Part shown: piece by piece, positions 11,521-22,348 of the stretch
How positions within the stretch are numbered: position 1 is the stretch's first letter
Layout: each line of letters starts with the position of its first letter
Assembly: GCA_022570795.1 (NCBI GenBank)
Contig: JAKUDP010000006.1
Location: 1,860,001 to 1,924,000, forward strand
DNA from: Sphaerulina vaccinii
Taxonomy: Eukaryota > Ascomycota > Dothideomycetes > Mycosphaerellales > Mycosphaerellaceae
Length of the DNA stretch: 64,000 bases
Direction: 5' to 3'
The notes under the pieces: model-generated
Seen by the model: the letters and a program-made list of their open reading frames with translations, nothing else
What the model was told of the DNA's origin: nothing
Database searches by the model: none
Translations under genes and position numbers: made by a program

Positions 11521-11767
11521 TATTAGAAAGTATAGTCTAGTTAGACTATCTAAGAGACACCCTCTTAGGGATTAGATTATATAATATACGTTATATAAAA
11601 GTAGGTTATATAGCTTATCTAATGCTCTATATCTTAGGAGGAGATGCAACCTATAACTAACTAATATAATTAACATAGTTAGTTCCTATCTGACGCTTCT
11701 ACTTCTATCGCGTATTAAGACTCTTCCTATATATTATAGGTATATATATTATCGTCCTATTTCGACA
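11521..11767 (+). repeat. 3' LTR of the Copia element
   Basis: 247 bp, starting TATTAGAAAG and ending TTTCGACA, directly followed by the duplicated GACTC. A purine-rich AAGTAGGAG lies just before it at the place expected for the polypurine tract. Confidence 0.93.
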
Positions 11768-12735
11768 GACTCTACTATTTATAACTAACTTAGTTAGTTA
11801 GTTCTATAAACTTAATACGTTCTATATAGACCTACTAATAGCTTATATTTAAAGTATTAGCCTAATCGGGTACTAACTGCTAGCTATATAAGCGTTGCAG
11901 ACTATTAGGTTATTATTTTTAGAAAAAGCGACTCTACTATTTATAACTAACTTAGTTAGTTAGTTCTATAAACTTTATACGTTCTATATAGACCTACTAA
12001 TAGCCTATATTTAAAGTATTAGCATAATCGGGTACTAACTACTAGCTATATAAGCGTTGCAGACTGTTAGGTTATTATTTTTAGAAAAAGCGATTCTACT
12101 ATTTATAACTAACTTAGTTAGTTAGCTCTATAAACTTAATACGTTCTATATAGACCTACTACTAGCTTATATTTAAAGTATTAGCCTAATCGGGTACTAA
12201 CTGCTAGCTATATAAGCGTTGCAGACCGTTAGGTCGTTATTTTTAGAAAAAGCGATCCTACTATATATAACTAACTTAGTTAGTTAGCTCTATAAACTTA
12301 ATACGTTCTATATAGACCTACTAATAGTCTATATTTAAAGTATTAGCCTAATCGGGTACTAACTGCTAGCTATATAAGCGTTGCAGACCGTTAGGTCGTT
12401 ATTTTTAGAAAAAGCGATCCTACTATATATAACTAACTTAGTTAGTTAGCTCTATAAACTTAATACGTTCTATATAGACCTACTAATAGTCTATATTTAA
12501 AGTATTAGCCTAATCGGGTACTAACTGCTAGCTATATAAGCATTATAGACCGTTGGGTCGTTATTTTTAGAAAAAGCGACTCTACTATTTATAGGAAACC
12601 TTGTTAGTTAGTTCTATAAACTTAATATATTCTTTCCTATAGTACTAGTAGCTTATATTAAAGATACGAGCCTAATCGGGCTAGTCCTAAAAGCCCTAGA
12701 TACTAATAACAACCTAATAGTAAATTTGACTAAGG
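11763..12735. repeat. 162-bp satellite, units right of the Copia insertion
   Basis: Anchor AGAAAAAGCG at 11921, 12083, 12245, 12407 and 12569: four exact 162-bp steps. After removal of the Copia insertion and one target duplication the step from 6020 to 11921 is also 162. At least seven units are present in total, with few differences between neighbours except C/T and G/A changes. No coding frame. Confidence 0.92.
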
Positions 12736-13135
12736 AAGTTAACTAGCCGACTCTACTATTTATACTAACCTTACCTAATAGAACTAGAAATAGTATACGT
12801 TCTCTATTAGTATCTAGATAGTTTATATATAAAGAGTTAGCTTAATTAGACTAGTATTAGAAGCTCTAGATACTAATAATAACCTAATAACAAATTCTAC
12901 TAAAGAAGTTAACTAGCTAATTATACTATTTATACTAACCTCCTTAGTTATTTCTTCGGACTTACTATATTCTTTAATAGAGTACTATATAATCTAGATT
13001 TTATTAGCCTTTCTAATAGTTCTATTTATAAATTTATTCTTTCTAAGAGTAGTATACTATATAAAACTTATAGTACTATCTATAGCTAGAGCTACTATTC
13101 CTTATATATTATATATAAAGCGACCTATAGATTAG
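12736..13135. repeat. Degenerate larger satellite variants
   Basis: Two further copies share GAAGTTAACTAGC followed by TACTATTTATACTAACCT, at about 12737 and 12907, a 170-bp step. They are related to the 162-bp unit but carry an extra segment (CTAGATACTAATAA). No gene seen. Confidence 0.65.
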
Positions 13136-13139
13136 CTAT

Positions 13140-14045
13140 TATAAGCTATAAAACGTTAGAACAACGTTTCCTTACTATTATAGTCTATATACTAAAAGAT
13201 TCTTAGTAGGTATATATTGTTATACTGCTTAACGTTAACGCAATATTATACTGTTGTTATGCCCTATATGCGAAGAGGTCCCTAGTAGGTGGATGTTGTT
13301 TCGCTATTCAACGTTACGACATCGTTATCCTATTGTTATACCCTACCTGCGAAGAGGTTCCTAATAAGTAGATGTTGATTCGCATCCTAACGTTGCAGCA
13401 ACGTTGGAACACTGTTACCTCCTCTTTTAAAAGAGATTACTAATAGCTACGTAGATAATGCGCTGCTCCCTACTATTAGAAAAATATTAGTCTACTATTA
13501 TACTCTATCTACTAAGAAGCTACTAAAAGGCATATGTTTCTCGGCCTCTAAGCGCTAGGGCAGGGTTGTATTACTCTTATAGTTAATATATTAAGAAGTT
13601 GTCTAATAGGTAGACGTTATACTTCTTTGAACGTTGCCTTACTATTGCGGCTCCAGCTATATAGCGTTCTTACACGTGACTTTTAGCGCGACTTGGCGTG
13701 CTACGTCTTAAATCTTAGTAAAGTTCCTTTGTCCTCTTCTCTCTTTATACTAACTAGACGTAGAACAATACTACAACATTTCGATATTGTTATACTAAGG
13801 TTAGTTGTTCCTTATCTACGCGACTTATAAGCATGCTTTGCAGGTCCTCCCGGCGTACTACCTTACCTTATATGCAAAGAGGAATTAAAAAGCGATACTT
13901 TTCCACTAACATTCCCCTAATAGTATAGCAATATTGCTGCAACAATCTAGGAATCTTCCTATAACAATCAAAATAGAAAAGATATTTGTATCTAGCGACT
14001 ATCTAAACTATCTTGTATATATTTCCGAATATAGTACGAGTGTTC
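13140..14045. repeat. Array-rich non-coding stretch with a 79-bp tandem segment
   Basis: The segment GCGAAGAGG...GATGTTG occurs at 13270 and 13349 (79-bp step), with a weaker relative near 13190. Between these segments lie 11-nt-phased hexamers, for example starts 13310, 13321 and 13332. No convincing exon was found; the stretch precedes paralogue B and could include its promoter and upstream introns. Confidence 0.6.
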
Positions 14046-14049
14046 GCTT

Positions 14050-15934
14050 ACTATTTTAGGCCTTTATATAGAGTAGCAACTACGATCTTGCACCTTGTGC
14101 TCCTTAGGTATTTATTAAGATATATACTATTGCTTTAACGCTCGCCTAATATTAGAAGACCGATAACGGATATGTCGTATATCCTAGTGAATACCTCTGT
14201 CGCGTGCCGTCTAGCTCTAGTATTTGTAGTATAAGTTGCTTATTATCGTAACCTTAGTCTACTACTAACCTAGGAGTATAGTATAAAACAAAGCTAGGTT
14301 CGTCGAGTACTACCAATCTATAGGCGCACGTAGCACGTCACAAAGGCGGAGTATAACTCACCTTGACCGTTCTTCTAATATTAGCTTACTATTCGAAGGT
14401 TGTTGCTAGACCCCGTGGCGGCGCTACTCGAGATGTCTGTTTCCTCGAACAAGTTCGTAGTATGTTTCGAACAATATTAGCAGAGTATTATACTAACATA
14501 GCATAGCTAAATACAGGAAGTTTACTACTTTGTTAGTAGGCCTATATCTGCAGTAGGCAAGCTCTTAGCGTTTAGCGACTATTATGCTAACGTTAGATTA
14601 GCCAAAACAAGGCAGGTCTAGGCAACGAGCAGGTTCTAGAGGACATCGTATAGTAAGTATAAAGTCGAACATTTATACAACCTTTCTCTAATAGTAGTTG
14701 CTTTAGAAATATACAAGATAAGGGCAAGGAGTACGTCTATATCTATACTACTAATTAAACGTTCGACTAACGATGTTAGTATCGCTAACCAACCTATACC
14801 TAGTAAAGGCAGAAAAGAGAAAGGGAAGGGTAAGTATTACGACGTAATAGTAGTCTACTATTAGGCTAATAATAATATAGGCCGAACGAAGAAGGTTGCA
14901 AAAAAAACATAGTACGTTTACTATTTTAATCTTCGAAGACTTTCTGCTAAGGCTACGTCTCTAGACTCCCTCAAGTCGATACCGACGACGAAACCGATAA
15001 CAATATTAATAGCAATATTAAGGGAAGCCCAACCCCAAAGCGGCGAAAGATATATAAACGTTCTATTACCGGTCGCGTAATGCTTGCTTACTATTCTAGG
15101 CACAAGACTCGTAAATCCAGGCTAGGCACTAATAACAAGACCCCTACGGCTATATTATTCACGCCCGTCAATTCGCCGCTGTCTGGAAACAAGCTATACG
15201 TTGCTCTACTATCGAAAAGTGTTTTACTAGTAGTAGCCTAATATTATAGCTTTCGTAATTTTAGTCCTCCGAGTCCTCCGGCGCAGACGCCTTCCCGTCT
15301 AGCTTCGTACGTTAACCTACCGTTATGTTAACGTTATACGAACGTTCTTCGACTTACTTTGGTTCTAGGCTAGGCGCCCTTAATCCGGATGCGCTCGGTG
15401 TTCTCGATTATGTCTTTTATAGCATACTAGAGTACGTAGGACGCTATTGCAGAAGCATATTCTACTAACCTCTTCTAGGAAGATGGCAGGCCTAGAAATA
15501 AGTCTACTACTCCCCGAGCCTAAGCTTTTAAAGTCCGAACATTCCTTAGGCGTTAGGTTAACATTTGCTTACTATTCTAGTAATAATTTCCTCGACGAGA
15601 TGACCTATAGTCGAACTTCGCAAGCGCCCGAAGAGCAGGCTTTTAATAAAGAGTATGTTACTATTCCCCGAACATTACCTAAATATTCTGCTTACATTTA
15701 TCTAGTATACCTAAGCTCCGAACGCTAAGGAGCGCTATAGATACGCTCAACTAAGCCGCTATAATATTACTACTAAAGAAAGAAGCAAAAAAACAGGGAT
15801 TTAAGGTGCTATGCGCGTAGTGTAGGGCGCGAGCAGGGGGCAAAGGCAAGGTTTGCTTATTTGCCAGTTGTATATATATCTCGCTCTTCGACTTACTATC
15901 GAGCGATGAGCTTCCAGATCCAGAGGGCTCGTAA
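14050..15934 (+). pseudogene. Intron-dense accessory gene of the block, paralogue B: basic, nuclear-like protein with CxxC
   Basis: A chain of short exons separated by array-bearing introns. The exon at 14156-14228 (73 nt) matches exon 2 of the gene at 4.07 kb: GYxVYxxExLxRVPS and SIC, same length and same phases. Later exons give Arg/Lys-rich pieces (PKQGRSRQR; SKGRKEKGK), an acidic patch DTDDETD followed by the NLS-like SPTPKRRK near 15000-15060, a Leu-rich segment near 15385-15440, and a C-terminal exon of about 75 codons ending with TAA at 15932-15934. That exon carries CAxC followed by CRARAGGKGKVC, with x a TAG. A few in-frame stops sit at W/Q-type codons, so it is probably inactivated by RIP. 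It ends about 280 bp from the end of the convergent transposase gene. I do not recognise the family; a role as partner of the transposase is inference. Confidence 0.5.
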
Positions 15935-16210
15935 AGGTTGATTCTATATTAGTAGACTGTTCGAATCAGATCTCGATTAAATACTCTATATAGTAAGCTT
16001 CTAAATTATACGCTATTGTTCAGATTAAAAGCATAACGTTCGACATTGCTAGCTTCGATTAGGCGTGTAATATTATAATAATGTTTGGTTTCGCCCCTTT
16101 CGCTTTAAGCATAAGCCTAACATTAGGCTAACGTTTACGTTCGGGGCGATATTACTTGCTTCTTATATTACTTGCTTTGAATGTTAAGCTACTATTAAGA
16201 GAATCTATAA

Positions 16211-19200
16211 TTAGCTTGCTAGCGAGGAGGAATATAACTGCTACAAGCGCTTAATCTTGTCGTTCTTAAGTCTCTAAGTCCGTAGGTCCTCTTTCGCCTG
16301 CTCGAGCCGTAATTTATGCTCTGCTAGCTCTATCTTAATCTCCTCTTCTAAACGAATATTAGACTACTACTAAAGGATTGTTATAGTAGCGTTAAGGTAA
16401 CGTTATAGGAAAACTACTTACCTATCTTCTTTGCCTTACCTCGAGGTTTCGGCTTAGATAGAGTTAACGAAGATGTTGCTTTACTCCTAGTCGAAGATTG
16501 CGACCGTTTGGTAGGGGATTCATCTAGCAGCGCTAACCCGGCAGAGCTCGAAGGCTTAGTAATAGGCGTCTTCTTAGCTAGCAATTCTGCTTCCTTAGCT
16601 TGTTGATCTGCGAATAAACGCTTTCGACGGACTATAATATTATATTAATATTGCTCCAACGCTAGGATAACGGTACCTTACTCTGTATCTAGATATTATC
16701 GATCTCCCGAGTAATATTATTGCTACTTCGATGCCTATTCCAAACGCCGTACTAGTATTAAAGGAGACGTTGCGTATGAATTCTCTAATCAATACGAGCA
16801 GCACTAGTAATAGAGGAACGGTTAGTAATTGTTCGCCTACTATTAGCCGAATGTTCGTACTTACGCTAGTATAGCAGGGAGGGCATCTATTCGGTTACTA
16901 GCTTAGTAGCCCTAGTAACCTATAGACTCGATTGTATTCGAATGTCCCTAGATATTATAGTAGGCTCGTTGTGGCATTGCTGTCTAGCACTCGTTTATAC
17001 TACAACGAACAATCGGCGAGGCTTTGTTTCTAGCCCAATCCCGGATCTTCTCCTCCGGATAAGCTAACATAGTGTTAGTAGACCGTTATTTCAATAGTAA
17101 GAGAACGTTAGCTTACTAGAAAGTTGTCTAATAACTGCTGCGTACTCCTCCTGCGTATTAACTTGCTATAGCGACTTTATTAGCGCCTTAACAGGTCTCT
17201 AGTCGTTCCCTGCTACGCGATTTACTAATTAATTGAAGTGTACGCTGCAGTATACTACGACATGGCGAATATGTTCCCGCTATTTATAGGATGGCAAGAG
17301 AGTGTAGAGGTAACGTCCAAGACCTAGAACGTTAGTTCAATAGTCCGTTAACGTTCGTTTATTGTTCGTACTACTAGCCTGTTTTAAACTTATATCTATT
17401 ATAACTGCGGAGATACTATCGTTGTCGATATGTCGCTATTTGATTGGGCTTCTAGTTGCAGCATTAATAGCACGCAAGAGACGATCAAATGTATTCTAGT
17501 AGACCTGCGTAGTCTCACCGAAAACAATAACTCTTATAAGGGCAACATCTTCTAATATTAGTAGAATGTTCTATTAATAGTTGTGCAATATTTACTTGCT
17601 TTTATCCACTTCTTGATCCCAGAGTCCGAACAAAATCTCGTTTAGATTCTTCTACTAGATCTGCTTAAACAATATATTAACCTCAAAGTAGTAAATTTGA
17701 TAGAATAGTACTACTATTTCGCGGTAAAAGCAGATAATTATAATCTAATTGCTATCCCGGTAACACGCCTAGATATATTGCTATCGACTATTAGCTTAAC
17801 GTTCTATTAATAGTAGGATACTGTTCGTTACCTCATCTCTCGGACTCTGTTTCTAACGCTCGAATTTATAGAGGACACTACCGAAGTGCATACCCTCTAG
17901 GTATAATAAGAGGCGTCGGCATATAAGATAAGCTAAGATTCGGTCTTGATTTGCGAGGGTAGTATAAAGTTGGGCAAAGTAGTTCTTACCCTAGTCTCGG
18001 AGGTATTCTTAAATAAGGCTATACTATTCAAAGTTGACTAGAACGTTTAGCAAACGGTAACTTACTATTTCGTCAATACTTACCGAATATTAGCTAATTG
18101 TTAGCGCAATGCGAGACTAATTCTTCAATCTCCTTAATAATACTCCTTAGCGTCCGCGATAGGGGAGGAGGAATATAGGAATGCTTTCCTATAGATGTCT
18201 AGAGTACACGGGGATATTTCTCGATGTCAAGTAGAACAAACTTCCTAAACTTAATAGAGTAGTGCAAATCAAGCATTTGGCCAGGGCTAGTTCCCGGATA
18301 GACGTTGTCTTTACTATTAGCCTAATATTTAGCAAATAGTAGTTAAACACTCTATACTTACTATAGTATTGCCTCTGCGACCTTGGCGGCTCTATATAAT
18401 AATAGTCTAAACAGACGCCTATATCTAGACCTATTAAAAATAGCTATTTAAGGTAATCGCTATCAACTTGGTCGTCGTAGCCGTATGCCTTGAAATAGTA
18501 GTTATCTTTATCGGCGCTGTTATAGCGACGATTTATACAAACGATATATAGGTCTTGTTTGCTACTTCTCTCCTATACTAATATTAGACCAATGTTCGAA
18601 AACTAGTTAACTACTATTTAACTAACGTTCGTACGTCGAAAGAATCCTAGCTTCGGAGAGCAAGAATGTAACTAATCCTTATAGGTAGTACGACTTGCGA
18701 ATTTATAACAGGATGCAAAGAATGCGCTAACGTTTAGTTAATATTGTAGCAACGTTCGCAGCGATTTATATATACGTTGCTACGCGTTGTCTAGGAAGGT
18801 CCGGCTTATTATAGGTATAATTCTCCTCTCTATATTCCTTATACTAGTCCTAGAAATTGTTAGGTAGCTCGAAGTGTTTATATCCTATATAGATTAGCTC
18901 TAATTAATGCTATACTATTAAACTAATATTAGTTCAATGTTGGCCAAATAGTAACTTACTCCTTATAGACTCCTTTAGAAACGTATAATAGTATATCCTA
19001 CTATAGCTAAACTTATACTTCTTGCATGGAACACTGCCTAGATAGTTACCTAGAAGGAGGCATCTTATATCCGACGCCCTGCCTCCTTGCCTACGAGCAT
19101 ACTAAGTCTAGTTCCTTATTAGTATTTACTTAACGTTCTTTCAATGTTCCGTTAGCAGTCACCCAACGTTCTTATATCAACATCTGCTACGTCGGTACCG

Positions 19201-19937
19201 GCAGTAAGGTCGACAAGATATCTAGTTCCTTGTAGAGAGCTAGCCAGATAATCTAGTAGAGCACCGACGTACTCTAACTTCTTAATTGTTATCGGTCTTA
19301 ACTTTGTAGCTATAATAAAGATTGTTGGATCTCTAATCTCTTCAACGTCCGCATCTTTTGCCTATCGAAAATCGGTCTTAGAATAGAACTAATCCTTATA
19401 CTCCTCGTAGCCAATAGCTAGATTATCGAGCTCTTTTAGTATATCTATAAGAGAACAGTCTGGCAACGTTAGCATTGTAACTATTTCGAACGTTATACGT
19501 ATATCCTCGACGTTCGATAGCGTATCGGGTTCTATAAGATCGATACTTGGAACTAGGACTATATAGTTAGGTATTATCGGTAGTACTATTCTATTACTAA
19601 ATATTAGACAAATGTTGTAGCAACGTTAAAGCAATGCTCTAGAAAACCTTACTTGAACGTTGTAGAATACTTCGACCTACGCTATAGGATATAGGTAGGG
19701 AAAGAAACCTCGACTCCTAGGTATACCGACTAAGATTTGATTATTAAGCAAACGATAAAGTGACAATAGCTTATAGGGCGAATGTTGTTGTTGTAGGAAG
19801 GAATGAGTTCGTTAATTCCTAGGCGCCCTCGTTCTTTTAGACCTGCCCTGCTTAGTAACTAGCGCTGCTTAGTAACCAGGCGCGCGGGCTCAGAACGGAC
19901 TCGCGTCATCTGCCCGCGCCCCCGCGCTTGGTGCCAT
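16211..19937 (-). pseudogene. Mutator-like (MULE) DDE transposase, intron-rich and RIP-damaged
   Basis: Read on the minus strand from an ATG at 19937 to a TAA at 16211, with a dozen or so exons. Long stretches stay open apart from TAG/TAA at W- or Q-type codons, for example about 140 codons (19590-19170) with two TAGs. From about 17600 to 16700 the exons read in order: a TTQVY...FDRLLRA...RHID segment; GLGRYL; HIRHVVVYCSVHFN; then W...AYYNI-W-GHSNTIES; then a YGVWN segment. This order matches the core of fungal MULE-type transposases as I know them. The C-terminus is Lys/Ser-rich (KPKPRGKAKK) followed by a predicted coiled coil rich in E, K and L. Exact exon borders upstream of 17600 are uncertain. 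A domesticated or other DDE family remains possible. Confidence 0.6.
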
Positions 19938-20264
19938 GGTGGGGCAGGGGTATCGATTTTCACATGCATGGCGGAATATTATTGGCGAAGTATTGTTGAT
20001 GAGTGCGAATTGTCATTTTCGTTGTTCATTTCTCTATCATCTGTCTGAGTAGCTGATCACAGGTCGCATAGCCCATCGCCATGCTCAATCATGCTTCACC
20101 TCTCCATGCATCATTTTGAACACCTGAACGCTCCAAAACGGCCAGTCAGTCACTAATCGCTGCCCATATGGGTCAACCAATCCGGCAGCTTAGTCCATAG
20201 CCCAAGTTCGAAATAGCTACTCATACAGCACTTCAATCTTCGTGTCCGAACACTAAAGTAGCAT
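19938..20264. other. Spacer between the repeat block and eIF2 gamma
   Basis: GC-normal sequence holding the 3' flank of the eIF2 gamma gene and the region upstream of the transposase-like ATG. The string GCAGGGGT at 19944-19951 also occurs at 3281-3288 on the other side of the block in the same orientation. It could be a target duplication, but eight bases can match by chance. No gene seen. Confidence 0.4.
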
Positions 20265-22013
20265 CTAGCTGTCAGGCGCTTGAGGGTCGAGTGTGTCTCC
20301 GTTCAGGATGGTAGCCCAACCGATCAGACGCCAATGCTTCTCAATACGTCGTGACAGGGCAACCTTCTCGTTGATGGCGGTACAGCAGGGCGAAGTAAGC
20401 TGAAGCTTAGCGACATCATTCTTGACGGCAACCACCTTGGCACCAGTGGCAGTAGAACCAACGTTAACCATGAGGACCTCATTCTTCGTAAGTTTGGCGA
20501 CCTTGGCCTGCTTTCCGTCGGCAGTCTTGACACCGAGCAGGCGTCTGAGCAAGAAGTAGTTGACTTCGAGCTCTGTGAAGATTTTTGGCAGTTTGCCCTT
20601 GAGACCAAGCACGAAACCAACCAGACGATCGGCACGGCAAAGGGTTGGATCAATGCGAGTTCCGACACCGATCAGTCCACCTGGAACGGCAAACTTAAGG
20701 CTGTTTTGCTCAGCCTGCAGTGCCATGACGCGAGAGAAGATAGGCTTGCATTGAATCTTGCCTCCCTCATCCTTGGACACGATACCAGGGCGGATCTCGA
20801 TCTCGTCGCCAAGCTTCAGGATACCGGTCAGGATAGAGCCACCAGCGACACCGCCTTGCAGCTCATCAATCTCGGAACCAGGCTTGTTGACATCGAACGA
20901 TCGAATGACGATGAGGTGTGGGTCGTCCTGGAAGTTGCGCATCGGTACGGGGATTCGTGTGCAGAGCATCTCGTTGATCGCATCGATGTTGAACTTCAGC
21001 TGGGCAGAAATCGGAATGATGGGAGAGTCATCTGCTACTGTGCCGCGAATGAACTTCTTGATCGAGTCGTAGTGCTGGGATGCCGCCTCTTCGCGCATAA
21101 GGTCGACCTTGTTTTGCAGGATGATGATGTGTTGCAGCTTCATGATCTCGATAGCTGCAAGATGTTCGGATGTCTGTGGTTGTGGGCAGGTTTCGTTTCC
21201 TGCAATCAGCAGAAGTGCAGCGTCCATGACTGCGGCTCCTGACAACATGGTGCTCATGAGAATGTCGTGCCCAGGGCAATCGACGAACCTGCGCAAGTCA
21301 GTATTTGCTCTGCTACGTCCTCTACGTACCGCTACCACGAGGGCGCTGGGCTGGACTTACGAAACGTGTCGTTGCAGTCTGTATGTGCCATCACATCCTG
21401 ACCTCTCGCAAGGTGGATCCACTTCCTTCTCGCTCTTGTAACTCCTGTAGCATGTCGGACGTGGGCATTCCTGGTTGTCGCACTTGTAGATTTTGGCATT
21501 TGCATATCCAAGCTTAATTGTGATATTTCGCTCCAGCTCGTTCTTGAAACGCACAGTTTGCACACCCGATATCGCCTTCACCACCGTACTCTTCCCGTGA
21601 GCTACGTGCCCAATTGTGCCGATGTTGATAGTCGCCTGTCGTGCGATAATCTCTGGTGAGAGGGGTGTGAGTTCTGAGACATTGAGGTCTTTTGGTTCGG
21701 GTTGCTCTGGCAGATGTGGTTTTGCTGCCGCCGCCGCTGCGGCTTGATTCGTCTTTTTCAGAGCAGATCGAGGTGCTGCTGCCGGTCCTTTTGGTTTCAC
21801 TCCCTCCACGTCATCGTTGTCGCCAGTTTGCTGTGGATTTTGCTGGGGAGATTGTGGCGGCGTATCGTCGTCTGACGGATAGTCTCCGTTTGTCACCATG
21901 ATTGCGGTCTTCTCGAGTTGAGCGCGCAGTGGCTGTGGTAGTTTGCGAGTGGCGGACGTGGAAGGAAATGTAGTTTGTGTCTCGTGCTCTGTCAAGTCGG
22001 CAAGAACAGTCAT
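20265..22013 (-). CDS. GCD11: Translation initiation factor eIF2 subunit gamma
   Basis: GTP-binding subunit of eIF2, which brings initiator Met-tRNA to the 40S ribosome in the cytosol. Two exons, 22013-21361 and 21288-20265, joined inside the RHVS-FVDCPGH segment, give 558 residues. The G1 loop is at about residues 135-143 (GHVAHGKST), a four-cysteine zinc knuckle at about 178-208 (CDNQEC...PPCERSGC), then DCPGH (G3) and NKVD (G4). The elongation-factor-like domains 2 and 3 follow. The first 110 residues are low complexity (Gln, Pro and an Ala run) and longer than in yeast. Met39 (MVTNGDYPSDDD) is a plausible alternative start. It is divergently arranged with the Myb-like gene at 22349. Confidence 0.96.
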
Positions 22014-22348
22014 ACAATGAATTTGTGACGGGTCGTTCCTGCCTGAATTTCTGCCTCGCTATGCCACGCGACTTTTCCTCCCACACGTGAACCTAAACCA
22101 ACATCGACCTCTCCGACTCACAATGAACGACTACTAGCACACTATCAACCACGCCTGGGTCTGTACAAGGACAGCATACTGGCACAAATACCGACGCTTG
22201 TTGCAGCCAACCTGAAGAGCGCTTACCACAGCTGAACACAAGACAGTCGAGTCGCGCCATGAATTACATGAAACAACATTATTCGCCACGAGGAGGAAGA
22301 GACTGTTCTGTCGATAAGCTATTATAGACTACTCTCTCTATCTCGAAC
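22014..22348. promoter_or_regulatory. Shared divergent promoter region (eIF2 gamma / Myb-like)
   Basis: 335 bp separate the two start codons of divergent genes, so it must contain both promoters. I see no clear TATA box or recognisable operator; a pyrimidine-rich CTCTCTCTATCTCG tract lies 15-30 bp before the plus-strand gene. Confidence 0.5.

Larger units (their letters stand above)
6034..11767 (+). mobile_element. Complete but RIP-inactivated Ty1/Copia LTR retrotransposon
   Basis: 5734 bp, bounded by 247-bp LTRs and flanked by a perfect 5-bp target duplication GACTC (6029-6033 and 11768-11772). Removing element plus one duplication restores an uninterrupted 162-bp satellite unit. LTR ends were TG...CA: the 3' LTR still ends ACA while the 5' LTR ends ATA, and both begin TATTAG instead of TGTTAG, typical CpA to TpA change. 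A primer-binding-site-like GGTTATAAGCCC follows the 5' LTR. The interior reads gag-like, protease, integrase, reverse transcriptase and RNase H in Copia order on the plus strand. Confidence 0.93.
13140..19650. repeat. Right cluster of 11-nt-phased AAYRTT arrays
   Basis: Same arrays as at 3.7-5.3 kb. Measured starts include 14126, 14137, 14148; 14366, 14377, 14388; and a five-unit run 16355, 16366, 16377, 16388, 16399. In the minus-strand gene they again lie in introns, running to within a few nt of the acceptor AG; for example the five-unit run fills the intron at 16421-16348. Hexamer variants are ACTATT, AATAGT, AACAAT, ACCGTT and AGCGTT. Confidence 0.88.
3331..19937. mobile_element. Composite AT-rich mobile-element block (MULE-like, with nested Copia and satellite)
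   Basis: About 16.6 kb of AT-rich DNA between GC-normal genes. It holds a minus-strand transposase-like gene, two related plus-strand accessory genes, many 11-nt-phased hexamer arrays, a 162-bp satellite and a Copia element nested in the satellite. Stop codons in the coding frames are mostly TAG or TAA where family logic expects W or Q, which is the expected outcome of RIP (CpA to TpA). The borders are approximate. Imperfect inverted similarity around ACGCGAGTCCGTT (left about 3350-3365, right about 19886-19911) may be terminal inverted repeats, but on the right it also lies inside the start of the transposase frame. Borders are therefore a guess; the composite nature is well supported. Confidence 0.7.

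Noticed and set aside
13140..13420. CRISPR-like appearance of regularly spaced short palindromes
   Set aside because: Eukaryotic genome, spacers of only 5 nt, hexamer repeats; not a CRISPR array.
14921..15103. 60-codon minus-strand frame
   Set aside because: Lies opposite the acidic/NLS exon of paralogue B, whose plus-strand reading is far more protein-like.
15447..15728. 93-codon plus-strand frame starting MQKHILL
   Set aside because: It runs across exon and intron segments of paralogue B, including an 11-nt array; parts of it are exon but the frame as a whole is not a gene.
15955..15985. GTTCGAATC string resembling a tRNA B box
   Set aside because: No A box at the right distance and no acceptor stem could be drawn.
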